64,000 bases of DNA, taken from the NCBI GenBank assembly GCA_029560585.1, contig JAKQKQ010000155.1:1-64000 (forward strand), written 5' to 3'. This DNA is from Verrucomicrobiota bacterium (GTDB taxonomy: Bacteria; Verrucomicrobiota; Verrucomicrobiia; JADLBR01). Positions within the stretch are counted from its first letter, which is position 1. Each line of letters opens with the position of its first letter. The notes under the pieces are model-generated. The model saw nothing but the letters and a program-made list of their open reading frames with translations, made no database searches and was not told the origin of the DNA. A program made the translations under genes and the position numbers. Below are positions 15,670 to 24,752 of this stretch, piece by piece.

Positions 15670-18336
15670 GTGACCTCGACAGACAGCGAGGGTGAGCGGG
15701 AACGAGAGCGGCGTGCGCGCAGCGCGCGTGCCGCGCTGGAGCCCTTGTTGGCCGTGCCACTGGGCGCGCTTCCTTCGCTGGCCGCATTTTGCTCGGGCGG
15801 GCAGGAGTGGCCGGACCGACTGCCGATCTTCGTGGCGGTTGCGCTCATGGGATTGTTGGCGGTGGCCGTGTTCCCCGCGATGGCGTGGCACCTGCACAGG
15901 TCGGACAAGATACTTTTTTTCTCAGCGCTGTGCGTAATGACGTTCCTGCTTGCCGTGGACCTCAGCAGTCTTGTGATGGTGATCGGGGTGGGGGGCGAGG
16001 AGATCGTTTTCCGGCGAAACGGATGGGATGGAGTGGCATTGTTCCTGACTTTCCTGTGCTACGGGCTGAGCCTTTGGATCGCGCAGATACTGGTCCGGCG
16101 ACACGAGGCGGGCCGGGAGTGGATAGTCGTGTCGCTCCTGGTCTTTGGGGTGATCTACTGCGTCTCGAGGGTGATCGTCGTGGCGAGAGGGGGAGTGTTC
16201 CCCGGGCTGGATAACACGGGGTTCATCAATCGCAACGCGTTCGCTCACTTCGCGCTGCTGCACGCCAGCCTCGCGCTTGGGATCATCCTGTCGAGCCGCC
16301 GGGGGGGCCGTGGCCGATCGGCGGACCCGAGCATGGGGCGCGCGGGGCCCCGGTTGCTCCGGCGCTTGCCCCAGGCGACGGCTCTGATCGCGGCGGGAGT
16401 TCTGGGACTCGCCGCGGCATCGACAACCTCCCGTGGCGGGCTGTTGGCGTGGGCGACCGTGCTGGCTGGCTGGCTGGTGATATCGCGAAGAAGCCTCAGC
16501 GCGCGCAGTGGCCTCCTGAGCATTGTCGCATTCATGGTGCTGGTCACGGCCGCCGCGTGGTTCGGGCCCGAGGTCCTGTCGCGTTTCCAGACCGAACATA
16601 TGTCCTTCTCCACGCGCGTGGAGGTGTGGAAGCGGTGCATAGCGCTTTCGCTGGACAGCCCGTTTTACGGATTTGGGCCGGGCAATTTCACGGATCTCTT
16701 CAACAGCCGGTACCCGCTTGGCGGCGCCAAGGTATTCACCCACGCCGAGCAGAGCTATCTGACCTTTGCGATCGAGCTGGGATGGGTCTTGCTCGCCGCG
16801 CTGGTGGTGTGGTTGGTTTGGAATCTCGTGCAGGCCTGGACCGTCAGGCGGGACTCTTGGCGCACCTACTGTCTGGTCTCCATTCCCCTCGGAGTCTTCC
16901 TCGTGCACGGCATGGGGGAGAGCCTCTGGCGATTTCCCGCCATCCTCCTTCTGGTGTCGATCGTGCTCGCGTTCAACCGCGGCAGGTCATCCTTGCCCCA
17001 CAGGGGACTCAGGCGGCCCACCCCCGGACCGTGGAATCTTGCGGCCGCCGCGGCCAGCCTGGTGCTGCTGGCGGGCGCGGCCTACGGCTATTGGGCGCAG
17101 GGGCAGTTCCGCGCCGCGATGGTCGCCCTCGAGGCAGGGCAAGCGCAGCGCGCCAGGCAACCCACCGAAGCGTTGCTCAAGGGCACGCTGGACGAGAGGA
17201 CGCTGATGCTCCGCCTCGGCCGCCGCTGGGTTCGGTACTTGGAGCGCAGCGGGCTGATCGAACCTGAGCTGCAGCTCATCGCCAGAAAAATCGGCGACGA
17301 GTTGATCCGGCGCCAGCCATCGAACTGGGAGTCCTGGATGCTCTGGGTGTGGCCCCGGTTCGAAGACGAGGGGCAGGAGGCGGATGTCATCTTTGGCATC
17401 CGCAAGGCCCTGGTCTGTCGCTCGCACTGGGACTCGCTCTACGTTCGGATCGCGGACGAGCTCAGCCGCTATGCGCCATCGCTCTTGGGCAAGGTGTACG
17501 AGGCCCTGCCGACCGCCCAGCAGACGATGCTCTGGGAGAGCCTCTCCCGGCATCTTGGGGAAATGAACCGGCCCTTCTTGGCGTGGGCGTCGGGCCAGTC
17601 GATGCCACCCCAGATCCAGTCCCAGGTCCTGCGAGCCGATGCTCGATTCGACGTCTCGAAGGACACCCTCGAGCAGCTCACTGCGGCATGGCGAAACTCG
17701 AAGATACCCTGGACAGAGCGGCGCGCGGTCGGCGATCAGCTCTTGAAAAGCCTCGGCCCAGAAAAATGGTTTGATGAATTTCCCGCAGATCTGGAGACCA
17801 ATTTCGAGGCGCAGCTCTATCGGCTCAACCGGGGTCTCCAGTACCAGCTCCGCGATCAGGTCAAGAAACGGCTTCTCGCCATAGAGTTGCCGCAGGCCGC
17901 GGCCGATCCCCGTCTGCCGGTGCAGTTCGTGGAACTCTATATCTCGGCGGGTCTGGCCGAGGAGGCCAAGGCCCTATGCCGCCAAATGCTGGCGAATTCG
18001 CCCACCGTGCGGCGGGCGGAGGAGCGCAGCAAGACCGTGACACAACAATACGAACAATATGAGCCGCGCGCCGTCATCGACCTGCTCTGGAGCAAGGCGC
18101 GGGGCACCGGCTCGCAAGACGGCTGGCTGGACCTGATCAACTTCCTACTGATGCACGAAGAATACCCTCAGGCGGCCACCGCCGTCCGCTACTTCCCGGG
18201 GACACAGCAGCAGGTGAATGAGCGGAAGGAGATCACGCTGTACCGCGCGCGCGTCTGCGAGGCGACCGGCAAGACCCTCGAGGCCCTCGCGGCACTCGTC
18301 CAACTCCTCTATCTCGAGATCCCGGCCGGGAATTGA
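15670..18336 (+). CDS. O-antigen ligase/polymerase (Wzy_C) with C-terminal helical repeats
   Basis: An 888-residue protein starting at GTG 15670, 12 bp after the kinase gene. About eleven membrane segments fill residues 25-480. The Wzy_C signature STRVEVWKRCIAL with PFYGFGPGNF (about residues 315-345) marks the large loop used by O-antigen ligases and polymerases to transfer lipid-linked glycans. Residues 480-888 form a soluble, helical, TPR-like region that is much longer than in the usual 400-residue ligases. The context indicates polymerisation or attachment of the operon's polysaccharide. Confidence 0.82.
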   Translation: MTSTDSEGERERERRARSARAALEPLLAVPLGALPSLAAFCSGGQEWPDRLPIFVAVALMGLLAVAVFPAMAWHLHRSDKILFFSALCVMTFLLAVDLSSLVMVIGVGGEEIVFRRNGWDGVALFLTFLCYGLSLWIAQILVRRHEAGREWIVVSLLVFGVIYCVSRVIVVARGGVFPGLDNTGFINRNAFAHFALLHASLALGIILSSRRGGRGRSADPSMGRAGPRLLRRLPQATALIAAGVLGLAAASTTSRGGLLAWATVLAGWLVISRRSLSARSGLLSIVAFMVLVTAAAWFGPEVLSRFQTEHMSFSTRVEVWKRCIALSLDSPFYGFGPGNFTDLFNSRYPLGGAKVFTHAEQSYLTFAIELGWVLLAALVVWLVWNLVQAWTVRRDSWRTYCLVSIPLGVFLVHGMGESLWRFPAILLLVSIVLAFNRGRSSLPHRGLRRPTPGPWNLAAAAASLVLLAGAAYGYWAQGQFRAAMVALEAGQAQRARQPTEALLKGTLDERTLMLRLGRRWVRYLERSGLIEPELQLIARKIGDELIRRQPSNWESWMLWVWPRFEDEGQEADVIFGIRKALVCRSHWDSLYVRIADELSRYAPSLLGKVYEALPTAQQTMLWESLSRHLGEMNRPFLAWASGQSMPPQIQSQVLRADARFDVSKDTLEQLTAAWRNSKIPWTERRAVGDQLLKSLGPEKWFDEFPADLETNFEAQLYRLNRGLQYQLRDQVKKRLLAIELPQAAADPRLPVQFVELYISAGLAEEAKALCRQMLANSPTVRRAEERSKTVTQQYEQYEPRAVIDLLWSKARGTGSQDGWLDLINFLLMHEEYPQAATAVRYFPGTQQQVNERKEITLYRARVCEATGKTLEALAALVQLLYLEIPAGN

Positions 18337-18343
18337 CGTCGCC

Positions 18344-19108
18344 ATGCATGCCTCGGGATGGGATCGGGTCTCGGTCTGTGTTGTCACGCTCAACGAGGAG
18401 GAGAACCTCGCGCGCTGCCTGGGCAGTGTCGCGCCATGTGGCGAGATCGTGGTCGTGGACTCCGGCAGCACCGACGGCACGCGCGCCGTGGCGGAACGTT
18501 TCGGTGCCCGGTGGCTGAGCCGACCCTGGTCGGGTTTTGCCGCGCAGCGGACGCACGCGGCCGACGAGGCGAGCCTGCCATTCGTGCTTTTCTTAGACGC
18601 AGACGAATGGCTGGGTCCAGAGCTGCGACGGGAGGTCGGGCTCGCGCTTCAGGCCCCCGACGCGGCCACCAGCATCTGGATATTTCGCCGGCAGAGCGAG
18701 TTTCTCGGCAGGGTCATCCGACACGGAGACTGGTCGGGAGACTATGTCGCGCGTCTGGCACCACGCGGCCGCGCGGCCTGGCGAGGCGCCGAACCACACC
18801 CGCGCCTTGAGGCACTGGATCTCATGCCTCGCAAATTTCGTAACCCGTTGAACCACAGGCCATATCGAGATCTATCGATATTCAGCCGGAAGATCGAGAG
18901 CTATGCCCAGACCTGGGCGAACGAGGCCGCGCGCGCCGGTGCACGCGGCGGGCGGGTCGAGGGAATCCTCCGCGCCGGATGGCGTTTTTTCCGGGGCTTC
19001 TTGCTGCGAGGCGGGTTTCTGGATGGGCGGCCGGGACTGATCATCGCAAGGCAGAACGCCCGGATGGTGTATCTCAAGCACTTCTTCTTGTCCCGGGTCG
19101 GCAGGTGA
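18344..19108 (+). CDS. Family 2 glycosyltransferase, WaaE/KdtX-like
   Basis: A 254-residue GT-A enzyme. Seen: SVCVVTLNEEENLARCLGSV, nucleotide-binding VVVDSGSTDGT and the metal-binding DADEW, all typical of WaaE-type LPS-core glucosyltransferases, as are RPWSGFAAQR and the C-terminal membrane-associated helix segment. ATG 18344 follows the ligase gene by 7 bp; a longer frame from 18218 would overlap that gene and is rejected. It should add a sugar to the exported glycan or lipid carrier. Confidence 0.85.
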   Translation: MHASGWDRVSVCVVTLNEEENLARCLGSVAPCGEIVVVDSGSTDGTRAVAERFGARWLSRPWSGFAAQRTHAADEASLPFVLFLDADEWLGPELRREVGLALQAPDAATSIWIFRRQSEFLGRVIRHGDWSGDYVARLAPRGRAAWRGAEPHPRLEALDLMPRKFRNPLNHRPYRDLSIFSRKIESYAQTWANEAARAGARGGRVEGILRAGWRFFRGFLLRGGFLDGRPGLIIARQNARMVYLKHFFLSRVGR

Positions 19109-19845
19109 GGCAAAAACGCCCCGTGGCATTCAACAAGACTATCTCGGTGGCCGACCTCGATGAGCCGGCTGTGAAGCGGAGGGCCGGCGAGTTGCTTCGA
19201 TTCGGCCGGGGTCTGCTCCTGCGCGGGCAGCGATTTGCAGTGAACGGCGTTTCGAAGCCGCGCTGGCGGATCCGGTGGCACAAGATGTGGGAGTACGCGC
19301 GCGGGCTGACGCTGGTGCCGTGGCAGCCGGGCTGGAGAGTCATCGACTTCGGCGGCGGGGCGACGCTGCCGGTCTACTTCTTGGCCAGCCGGGGCCTGCA
19401 CGTCACCAGTTTCGATATCGACACCGCGCTCACCGGCGAGGCGCAGGCCATGGCGGCCAAACACCGCTGGTCGCTGGAGGCTTCGACGCGCGACCTGACG
19501 GTCGAGCCGCTCCGCGACGACGAGACCTTCGATTGGGCGATGTCCTTCTGCGTCCTGGAACACCTGCCACGAGCCCAGCAGCTTGATGTGGCCCGGCAGC
19601 TGGGCCGCTCGCTGAAGCCGGGCGGCTACCTGAGCATCACATTCGATTTTGGTGACGCGGCACCCGTCGGGGGCGCGCTGCGGGCGGAGGACGACGTCCG
19701 AGCGCTGGCGGAGGCGACTGGGCTCCAGCCTGTCGATGGGACGCTGTTCGTGGATACCGGTGAGCGATTCGCGTTGGACAAGAAGTATCCCGACGCCCAC
19801 TTCACGTTCGGATCGCTCTTCCTCCAGAAGCGAATTCTGGGTTGA
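19105..19845 (+). CDS. SAM-dependent class I methyltransferase
   Basis: A 246-residue protein starting at GTG 19105; the GTGA overlaps the glycosyltransferase stop by 4 nt, so translation is coupled. Motif I is VIDFGGGATLPVYFLA, acidic motif FDIDTA and motif II/III AMSFCVLEHLP. This is the Methyltransf_11-like fold. Within the operon it most likely methylates a sugar of the polysaccharide, but the substrate is not readable. Confidence 0.82.
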   Translation: MRQKRPVAFNKTISVADLDEPAVKRRAGELLRFGRGLLLRGQRFAVNGVSKPRWRIRWHKMWEYARGLTLVPWQPGWRVIDFGGGATLPVYFLASRGLHVTSFDIDTALTGEAQAMAAKHRWSLEASTRDLTVEPLRDDETFDWAMSFCVLEHLPRAQQLDVARQLGRSLKPGGYLSITFDFGDAAPVGGALRAEDDVRALAEATGLQPVDGTLFVDTGERFALDKKYPDAHFTFGSLFLQKRILG

Positions 19846-19914
19846 AAACGCGGGCGCCTGACCGCAGATTGAGCGCTTCCGGGGAGGGCGCGAGCCCTTG
19901 GTCTCGGATGGAGT

Positions 19915-19986
19915 GGCGGAGTAGCCAAGTGGTAAGGCAGGGCTCTGCAAAAGCCCCATTCGCCGGTTCGATTCCGGCCTCCGCCT
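19915..19986 (+). tRNA. trnC: tRNA-Cys (GCA)
   Basis: Full cloverleaf in 72 nt: acceptor GGCGGAG/CTCCGCC, anticodon stem GGGCT/AGCCC with loop CTGCAAA (anticodon GCA), T arm GCCGG-TTCGATT-CCGGC. The discriminator is U, the identity base for cysteine. CCA is not encoded (TCA follows). Confidence 0.97.
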
Positions 19987-20029
19987 CACTCTGTTTTCGG
20001 CCACCGTCGGAGAAATGGTTCAACTCGAT

Positions 20030-20626
20030 ATGAAACAGCGCACGACGACAGGCCTTGTGGCGCTGGGTGCCATGGCCCTCCTCGCGCCGGGCTGTGGACC
20101 GAAGAAGGCGCCCACGCCGCCCCATCCGCTCGATCAACTGTACGGTTTCCGCGATGCGCGTTTCGGGGTGGCGCCCAATCAGATCCCCGGCCTCAATGTG
20201 GCCAAACCCATCTTTAAGGCGGCGGGCATCGATTACGTCACTTACGACCGCTCGCAAGAGAACCTGCGGATCCGCGATGTCACTCTGGATGAGGTCCGAT
20301 ACTCGTTCTTCAAGAAACAACTTACGGAGGTCGACCTCCTGTGGGAACCGAGGACCCGCTCGGATCCCTCCGCCCCGCCTCCGCTCTTTAATGTTTTGAC
20401 CAATCAGTTTGGCCCGCCGAGTGTCCAGGACATCGACGTGCAGCGCCTCGAATTCCGCGCCACGTGGGAGACCGCCCGAGTGCGGCTCACCCTCCTTGAG
20501 GTGCGGCCCAAAGATGGGGCGATGAAGAAAGGGCGCGGATTGGCGACCATCGTGTCGAAGGGTCTGGCCGCCCAGCGGGACGCAACAACAGCGATTTCCG
20601 ACGGACGCCAGAAGCCCGGGTTCTGA
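20030..20626 (+). CDS. Putative lipoprotein of unknown function
   Basis: A 198-residue protein. ATG 20030 opens a signal sequence ending in ALLAPGCG; the Cys after APG could be lipid-modified (weak lipobox). The mature region has no motif that I recognise. The phrase DQLYGFRDARFGVAPNQIPGL suggests a small globular domain. The C-terminal 30 residues are basic. ATG 20015 is an alternative start. It lies downstream of tRNA-Cys and upstream of a repeat, with no operon partner. Confidence 0.6.
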   Translation: MKQRTTTGLVALGAMALLAPGCGPKKAPTPPHPLDQLYGFRDARFGVAPNQIPGLNVAKPIFKAAGIDYVTYDRSQENLRIRDVTLDEVRYSFFKKQLTEVDLLWEPRTRSDPSAPPPLFNVLTNQFGPPSVQDIDVQRLEFRATWETARVRLTLLEVRPKDGAMKKGRGLATIVSKGLAAQRDATTAISDGRQKPGF

Positions 20627-20651
20627 ACTGGCAGTGCCCAGATGCGGAACA

Positions 20652-20741
20652 CGCCGCATCATTCATGGGGAAACTCGACGCCCGTTGCCACCTGACACAG
20701 ACGGCCCACAAGACATGTGGGGCGTCGGACGTCTCTGCGCC
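20652..20741 (-). repeat. Three-stem repeat, subfamily B, copy 4 (inverted, decayed)
   Basis: Read on the minus strand it contains a damaged first stem, then CCCACA/TGTGGG and CCGTCTGTGTCAGGTGG, followed by the tail shared with 58212-58299 (cgtcgagttt and gaatgatgcggcg). The first stem has an insertion. Confidence 0.7.
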
Positions 20742-20757
20742 AAATGCGTGCGGAGTC

Positions 20758-21657
20758 TCAGGCTGCGGCCGCCACGGCGGCGGACATCGCCTTGAGGTGG
20801 GCAGGCGTGGTGCCGCAGCATCCGCCGATGACGCGCACACCTGCCTCCAGGAGGCGCGGCACCAGTGCGGCCATATCTCCGGGCGTGGCATCGTACACGG
20901 TCTGCTCGCCTTCGATCCGCGGTGAACCCGCGTTGGGCTGAAGGATCACCGGCACCTCCCCCGCCGCAGTCACAAGATCTCGCGCCAGCGCCAGATAATC
21001 CTCCAGCGTCATCGACGTGCCGCAGTTCGCCCCCACGACGTCCGCCCCGGCCGCGATCGCCCGACGGAGCGCGTCGGTGACGTCGTTGCCCATCATCGTG
21101 CGAAATGACTCGTCCGCCGATTTCTGGAACGCGTAGGTGGCGATCACCGCCGGGGCCCCCATCTCCCTGGCGGCGGACACCGCCACCTCGACTTCTGCCG
21201 GGTCGCTCATCGTCTCCACGAGGATGGCGGCGCTGCCGCCCAAGAGCAGGCCCTTGATCTGACGCCGGAAGATGTCCCGCGCCTGTTCGACGGACGTGTC
21301 GCCGATGGGCTCGAGAAAATCTCCGAAGGGTCCCACGTCGCCCAGGACAAAACCCCAGGTGCCCGCGGCCTCGGCGACCAGGCGGGCCGCCGCCATATTC
21401 AATTCCACGGCGCGCTCTTCCAGGCCATGGCGCGCCAGCGCCGATGGGGAGCCGCCGAACGTGTTGGTGGTGATGAGGTCGCAGCCCGCCGCGCGGTATG
21501 CCCGGTGGATGGCCAAGACATCCTCGCGGCGCTCGACGTTCCACAGTACGCCACATTCCCCGCTGGCCAGTCCGCGAGCGATGAGCTGCGTGCCCATCGC
21601 GCCGTCACACACCAAGGTCCGCCGGCGAAGCTCGTCGAGAAACCGAGAGGAGGCCAT
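20758..21657 (-). CDS. Homocysteine S-methyltransferase family protein
   Basis: A 299-residue (beta/alpha)8 protein of the PF02574 family, which transfers a methyl group to a thiol such as homocysteine. N-terminal LVCDGAMGTQLIARGL, TTNTFGGSPSAL, GANCGTSM and C-terminal GGCCGTTPAHL are all visible. The Cys of GANC and the pair Cys280-Cys281 are the zinc ligands. It matches the stand-alone or N-terminal-MetH type; there is no cobalamin domain. Start MASSRF at 21657 is chosen over an upstream frame at 21705 because it aligns with the family. It is divergent from dapF, with 91 bp between. Confidence 0.88.
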   Translation of the reverse strand: MASSRFLDELRRRTLVCDGAMGTQLIARGLASGECGVLWNVERREDVLAIHRAYRAAGCDLITTNTFGGSPSALARHGLEERAVELNMAAARLVAEAAGTWGFVLGDVGPFGDFLEPIGDTSVEQARDIFRRQIKGLLLGGSAAILVETMSDPAEVEVAVSAAREMGAPAVIATYAFQKSADESFRTMMGNDVTDALRRAIAAGADVVGANCGTSMTLEDYLALARDLVTAAGEVPVILQPNAGSPRIEGEQTVYDATPGDMAALVPRLLEAGVRVIGGCCGTTPAHLKAMSAAVAAAA

Positions 21658-21748
21658 GCTCGATACTAGGCAGATGGGTGGAGGCGCGGCAACCGCAATG
21701 CGCAAAGTTGCCCTCCGGCGAATTAGCCGCTAGGGTGATTTGATAAGC

Positions 21749-22564
21749 ATGAGGCTATCGTTCGCAAAGATGACTGGGGCGGGCAACGACTTCGTGATGC
21801 TCGACAACCGCGACGGCGTGCTGTCCATTGACCGGGACAGCATCGCCCGGCTCTGTGACCGACACTTTGGCATCGGCGCAGACGGGCTGATGCTTGTGGA
21901 AGCGGGCGGCGACGGCGGCGCCGAATTCGTGATGCGCTATTTCAACGCCGATGGCGGCGAGGCCGAGATGTGCGGCAATGGCGCCCGTTGCTTCGCGCGT
22001 TTCGCGCGCATGCTCGAGGGTGAGCCAGGTGCGCCCGTGGCCTTCCAGACCCGCGCGGGCCTGGTCCGGGCCGAGTTCGATGGCGAGCTCGTCACCGTCG
22101 ACCTGACCCCGCCCCAGGGTCTCAGGATCAAGGGCTGGATCCAGACGCGGCATGGCGGCAGCTTCGAGCTTCACGACTGCAACACCGGCGTTCCGCACGC
22201 GGTCGTTTTCGTGGAGGATGCCGACAAGGCCATGGTGTCAGAATTGGGCCGCGAGATCCGGTTCCACCCGAACTACCAGCCCGCCGGCACGAATGTCAAT
22301 TTTGTCCAGATCCTGGGGCCGGACGCGATCCGCGTCCGCACCTACGAGAGGGGCGTCGAAGACGAAACGCTGGCCTGTGGGACGGGAGTGGCCGCCAGCG
22401 CCATCGTCGCCCACCTCGCGCGGGGCGTTGCCCTGCCGGTCCGCGTCCGGGTGCAGGGTGGAGACGAGCTGCAGGTGAGTTTTCAGTCGGATGGCGAATC
22501 GGTGACGGGTGTCCGGCTCAAGGGCCCGGCCGCGCTCGTCTTCACCGGTGAAATCGAGGTGTGA
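21749..22564 (+). CDS. dapF: Diaminopimelate epimerase
   Basis: A 271-residue cofactor-independent epimerase that converts LL- to meso-diaminopimelate for lysine and peptidoglycan. The two catalytic cysteines are present in MCGNGARC (Cys75) and ACGTGVAAS (Cys210). N-terminal KMTGAGNDFVMLDN is diagnostic. ATG 21749 is preferred to TTG 21740. It leads the dapF-dapA-dapB group; the next gene begins 1 bp after its stop. Confidence 0.97.
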   Translation: MRLSFAKMTGAGNDFVMLDNRDGVLSIDRDSIARLCDRHFGIGADGLMLVEAGGDGGAEFVMRYFNADGGEAEMCGNGARCFARFARMLEGEPGAPVAFQTRAGLVRAEFDGELVTVDLTPPQGLRIKGWIQTRHGGSFELHDCNTGVPHAVVFVEDADKAMVSELGREIRFHPNYQPAGTNVNFVQILGPDAIRVRTYERGVEDETLACGTGVAASAIVAHLARGVALPVRVRVQGGDELQVSFQSDGESVTGVRLKGPAALVFTGEIEV

Positions 22565-22565
22565 T

Positions 22566-23444
22566 ATGAAATTCACGGGAACATACACCGCGCTGGTGAC
22601 CCCATTCCGCGGAGGGGTCGTCGACGCCGCCGCGATGGGCGAACTCATCGAGAAGCAGGTGGCCGCCGGCGTGGACGGCATTGTGCCCGTTGGCACGACC
22701 GGCGAATCACCGACGCTGTCCCACGAGGAGCACATCAAGGTCGTCGAGCTGGCCGTCCGGCGCGCCGACAAGCGATGCAAGGTCCTGGCGGGCACCGGCT
22801 CCAACTCGACCCGCGAGGCCATCTCGCTCACCCACGCCGCGGAGCGCTCGGGCGCCGACGGCGCCCTGCTGATCTGCCCGTACTACAACAAGCCTCCCCA
22901 GGAGGGATTGTATCGCCACTTTGCAGCCATCGCAGAGGCCACCGACCTGCCGCTGGTGCTCTACAGCATCCCGGGGCGCTGCGTCATCGAGATCGCGGTG
23001 GACACCGTGGCCCGGCTGGCCCGCGACTGCGCGAATATCGTCGGCATCAAGGAGGCGGGGGGCAAACCCGAGCGCGTGGTCCAGCTCAAGACCGCATGCC
23101 CCGAGGGCTTCGTGATCCTCTCCGGGGACGATGCGATGACGATCCCGTTCATGAGGGAGGGGGCCGTCGGGGTGATCAGCGTCGCTTCGAACCTCATCCC
23201 GGCCGAGGTCGCCCGGCTGGTGCGCCTTGAGCGCGACGGCCATCGCGCCGAGGCCGATGCGCTCAACGCCATGCTCGCGCCCCTGTTCCGGGACCTTTTC
23301 CTGGAGACGAATCCCATCCCGGTCAAGGCGGCGCTGGCGATGAAGGGATGGATGACGGAGGATTTGCGCCTGCCCCTGATCGCGATGTCGGCCGGGAACC
23401 GCGCAAAATTGGAGGCCACCCTCCGTGCGGGGGGCTGGCTGTGA
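22566..23444 (+). CDS. dapA: 4-hydroxy-tetrahydrodipicolinate synthase
   Basis: A 292-residue TIM barrel that condenses pyruvate with aspartate semialdehyde. Schiff-base Lys162 sits in IVGIKEAGG, catalytic Tyr133 and Arg138 in YSIPGR, and the substrate loop is VGTTGESPTL. Length is standard. It starts 1 bp after dapF and its stop overlaps dapB by 4 nt. Confidence 0.97.
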   Translation: MKFTGTYTALVTPFRGGVVDAAAMGELIEKQVAAGVDGIVPVGTTGESPTLSHEEHIKVVELAVRRADKRCKVLAGTGSNSTREAISLTHAAERSGADGALLICPYYNKPPQEGLYRHFAAIAEATDLPLVLYSIPGRCVIEIAVDTVARLARDCANIVGIKEAGGKPERVVQLKTACPEGFVILSGDDAMTIPFMREGAVGVISVASNLIPAEVARLVRLERDGHRAEADALNAMLAPLFRDLFLETNPIPVKAALAMKGWMTEDLRLPLIAMSAGNRAKLEATLRAGGWL

Positions 23445-24181
23445 GCGGGACACCGCTCGCCATCGTGGGCGCGCGCGGGCGGATGGGCCGCATCCTTTGC
23501 TCGCTGGCCGGGGAGATGGGTTTTGACGTCACGGCCGCGATCGACGAGGGCGACGACCTCGCGGGCGGCCTCGCCAATTGCGGGGCGGCCATCGATTTCA
23601 GCGCACGCGAGGTGTCGCCGCGGGTCGCCGCGCGCATGGCCGAACTGGGGCGGCCGCTCGTTATTGGCACCACCGGGCTCGATGATGCCGCACGAGCCGC
23701 CATTGGCGCCGCGTCAAAGCAGATCCCGGTGGTCTTCGCCCCGAATTTTTCGGTGGGCGTCAATACGATGTTCTGGCTCGTCCGCAGGGCCGCGGCCGCG
23801 CTCGGGGACGGCTTCGACATCGAGATTGTCGAGATGCACCACAACCAGAAGAAAGACGCGCCCAGCGGTACCGCCGCGCGGCTGGCGGAAATCCTCTGCG
23901 AGGCCCGGGGCCTCGATCCCGCCCGCGACGTGCGCCACGGCCGCGAGGGGCTCGTCGGCGCGCGCCAGAAGAACGAGATCGGGATGCATGCGGTTCGCGG
24001 CGGCGATGTCGTCGGTGACCACACCGTGCTTTTTGCGACCGGGGGCGAGCGGCTCGAGATCACCCACCGAGCATCCTCGCGCGAGACCTTCGCCCGCGGC
24101 GCGCTTCGCGCCGCCCGGTGGGCGCTCGGCAAGAAACCCGGGCTTTATTCGATGGAGGACGTGCTCGGCCTGCGGGGATGA
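23441..24181 (+). CDS. dapB: 4-hydroxy-tetrahydrodipicolinate reductase
   Basis: A 246-residue NAD(P)H reductase. The GTG start at 23441 overlaps the dapA stop (GTGA). Rossmann motif GARGRMGR at residues 10-17, catalytic EMHHNQKKDAPSGTA (His133, Lys137/138) and FAPNFSVGVN are all conserved. Together with dapA and dapF this gives the DAP route and implies meso-DAP peptidoglycan. Confidence 0.96.
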   Translation: MSGTPLAIVGARGRMGRILCSLAGEMGFDVTAAIDEGDDLAGGLANCGAAIDFSAREVSPRVAARMAELGRPLVIGTTGLDDAARAAIGAASKQIPVVFAPNFSVGVNTMFWLVRRAAAALGDGFDIEIVEMHHNQKKDAPSGTAARLAEILCEARGLDPARDVRHGREGLVGARQKNEIGMHAVRGGDVVGDHTVLFATGGERLEITHRASSRETFARGALRAARWALGKKPGLYSMEDVLGLRG

Positions 24182-24266
24182 GCCGGTGACGCCGAGCCAC
24201 CGAAGCGGGCGAGGGGATTCGTGTCCGTTCGCGCGTATTCGAGGCTGAACCGCGGGATCGGAATAC

Positions 24267-24752
24267 ATGGAAGCGGCCGTCGGACTCGGCTCCAATCAGG
24301 GCGACCGGTTTGCGCACCTGCGGGCCGGCATCGCGTTCCTCGAAACGCTCGCTTGCGATGGGCGGGTCGAGGTGTCGGCTTTCTATGAGACCGCGCCGGT
24401 TGGCTGTCCGCCCGGATCGGGGAAATTCGTGAATGCGGTCGCGATCTTCCAGACAGATCAGAGTCCCGAAGACCTGCTGGCCCGGATGGAGGCCTTCGAG
24501 CTGGCGCGGGGACGCCCAGCGCGCCGGACCCGGAACGCGCCCCGGCCGCTGGATCTGGACCTCCTCTATCTCGGTGATAACGTCCGGGATTCTGCGGATC
24601 TCACGCTGCCGCATCCGCGACTCGCATCGAGACGCTTCGTCCTCCAGCCCCTCTGTGACCTGCGCCCGGAACTTGTTCTGCCGGGGCAGGGGAGTAGCGT
24701 AAAGGAATTGCTGGCGGCGTTGCCGGAAGAAGGGATAGTTCGCTGTGCCTAA
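24267..24752 (+). CDS. folK: 2-amino-4-hydroxy-6-hydroxymethyldihydropteridine pyrophosphokinase
   Basis: A 161-residue HPPK of folate synthesis. N-terminal VGLGSNQGDR, YETAPVG, FVNAV, and the catalytic segment RNAPRPLDLDLLYLGD with LPHPRLASRRFVL are all diagnostic. The gene follows dapB by 85 bp and overlaps panB by 8 bp, so folate and pantothenate genes are coupled. Confidence 0.94.
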   Translation: MEAAVGLGSNQGDRFAHLRAGIAFLETLACDGRVEVSAFYETAPVGCPPGSGKFVNAVAIFQTDQSPEDLLARMEAFELARGRPARRTRNAPRPLDLDLLYLGDNVRDSADLTLPHPRLASRRFVLQPLCDLRPELVLPGQGSSVKELLAALPEEGIVRCA

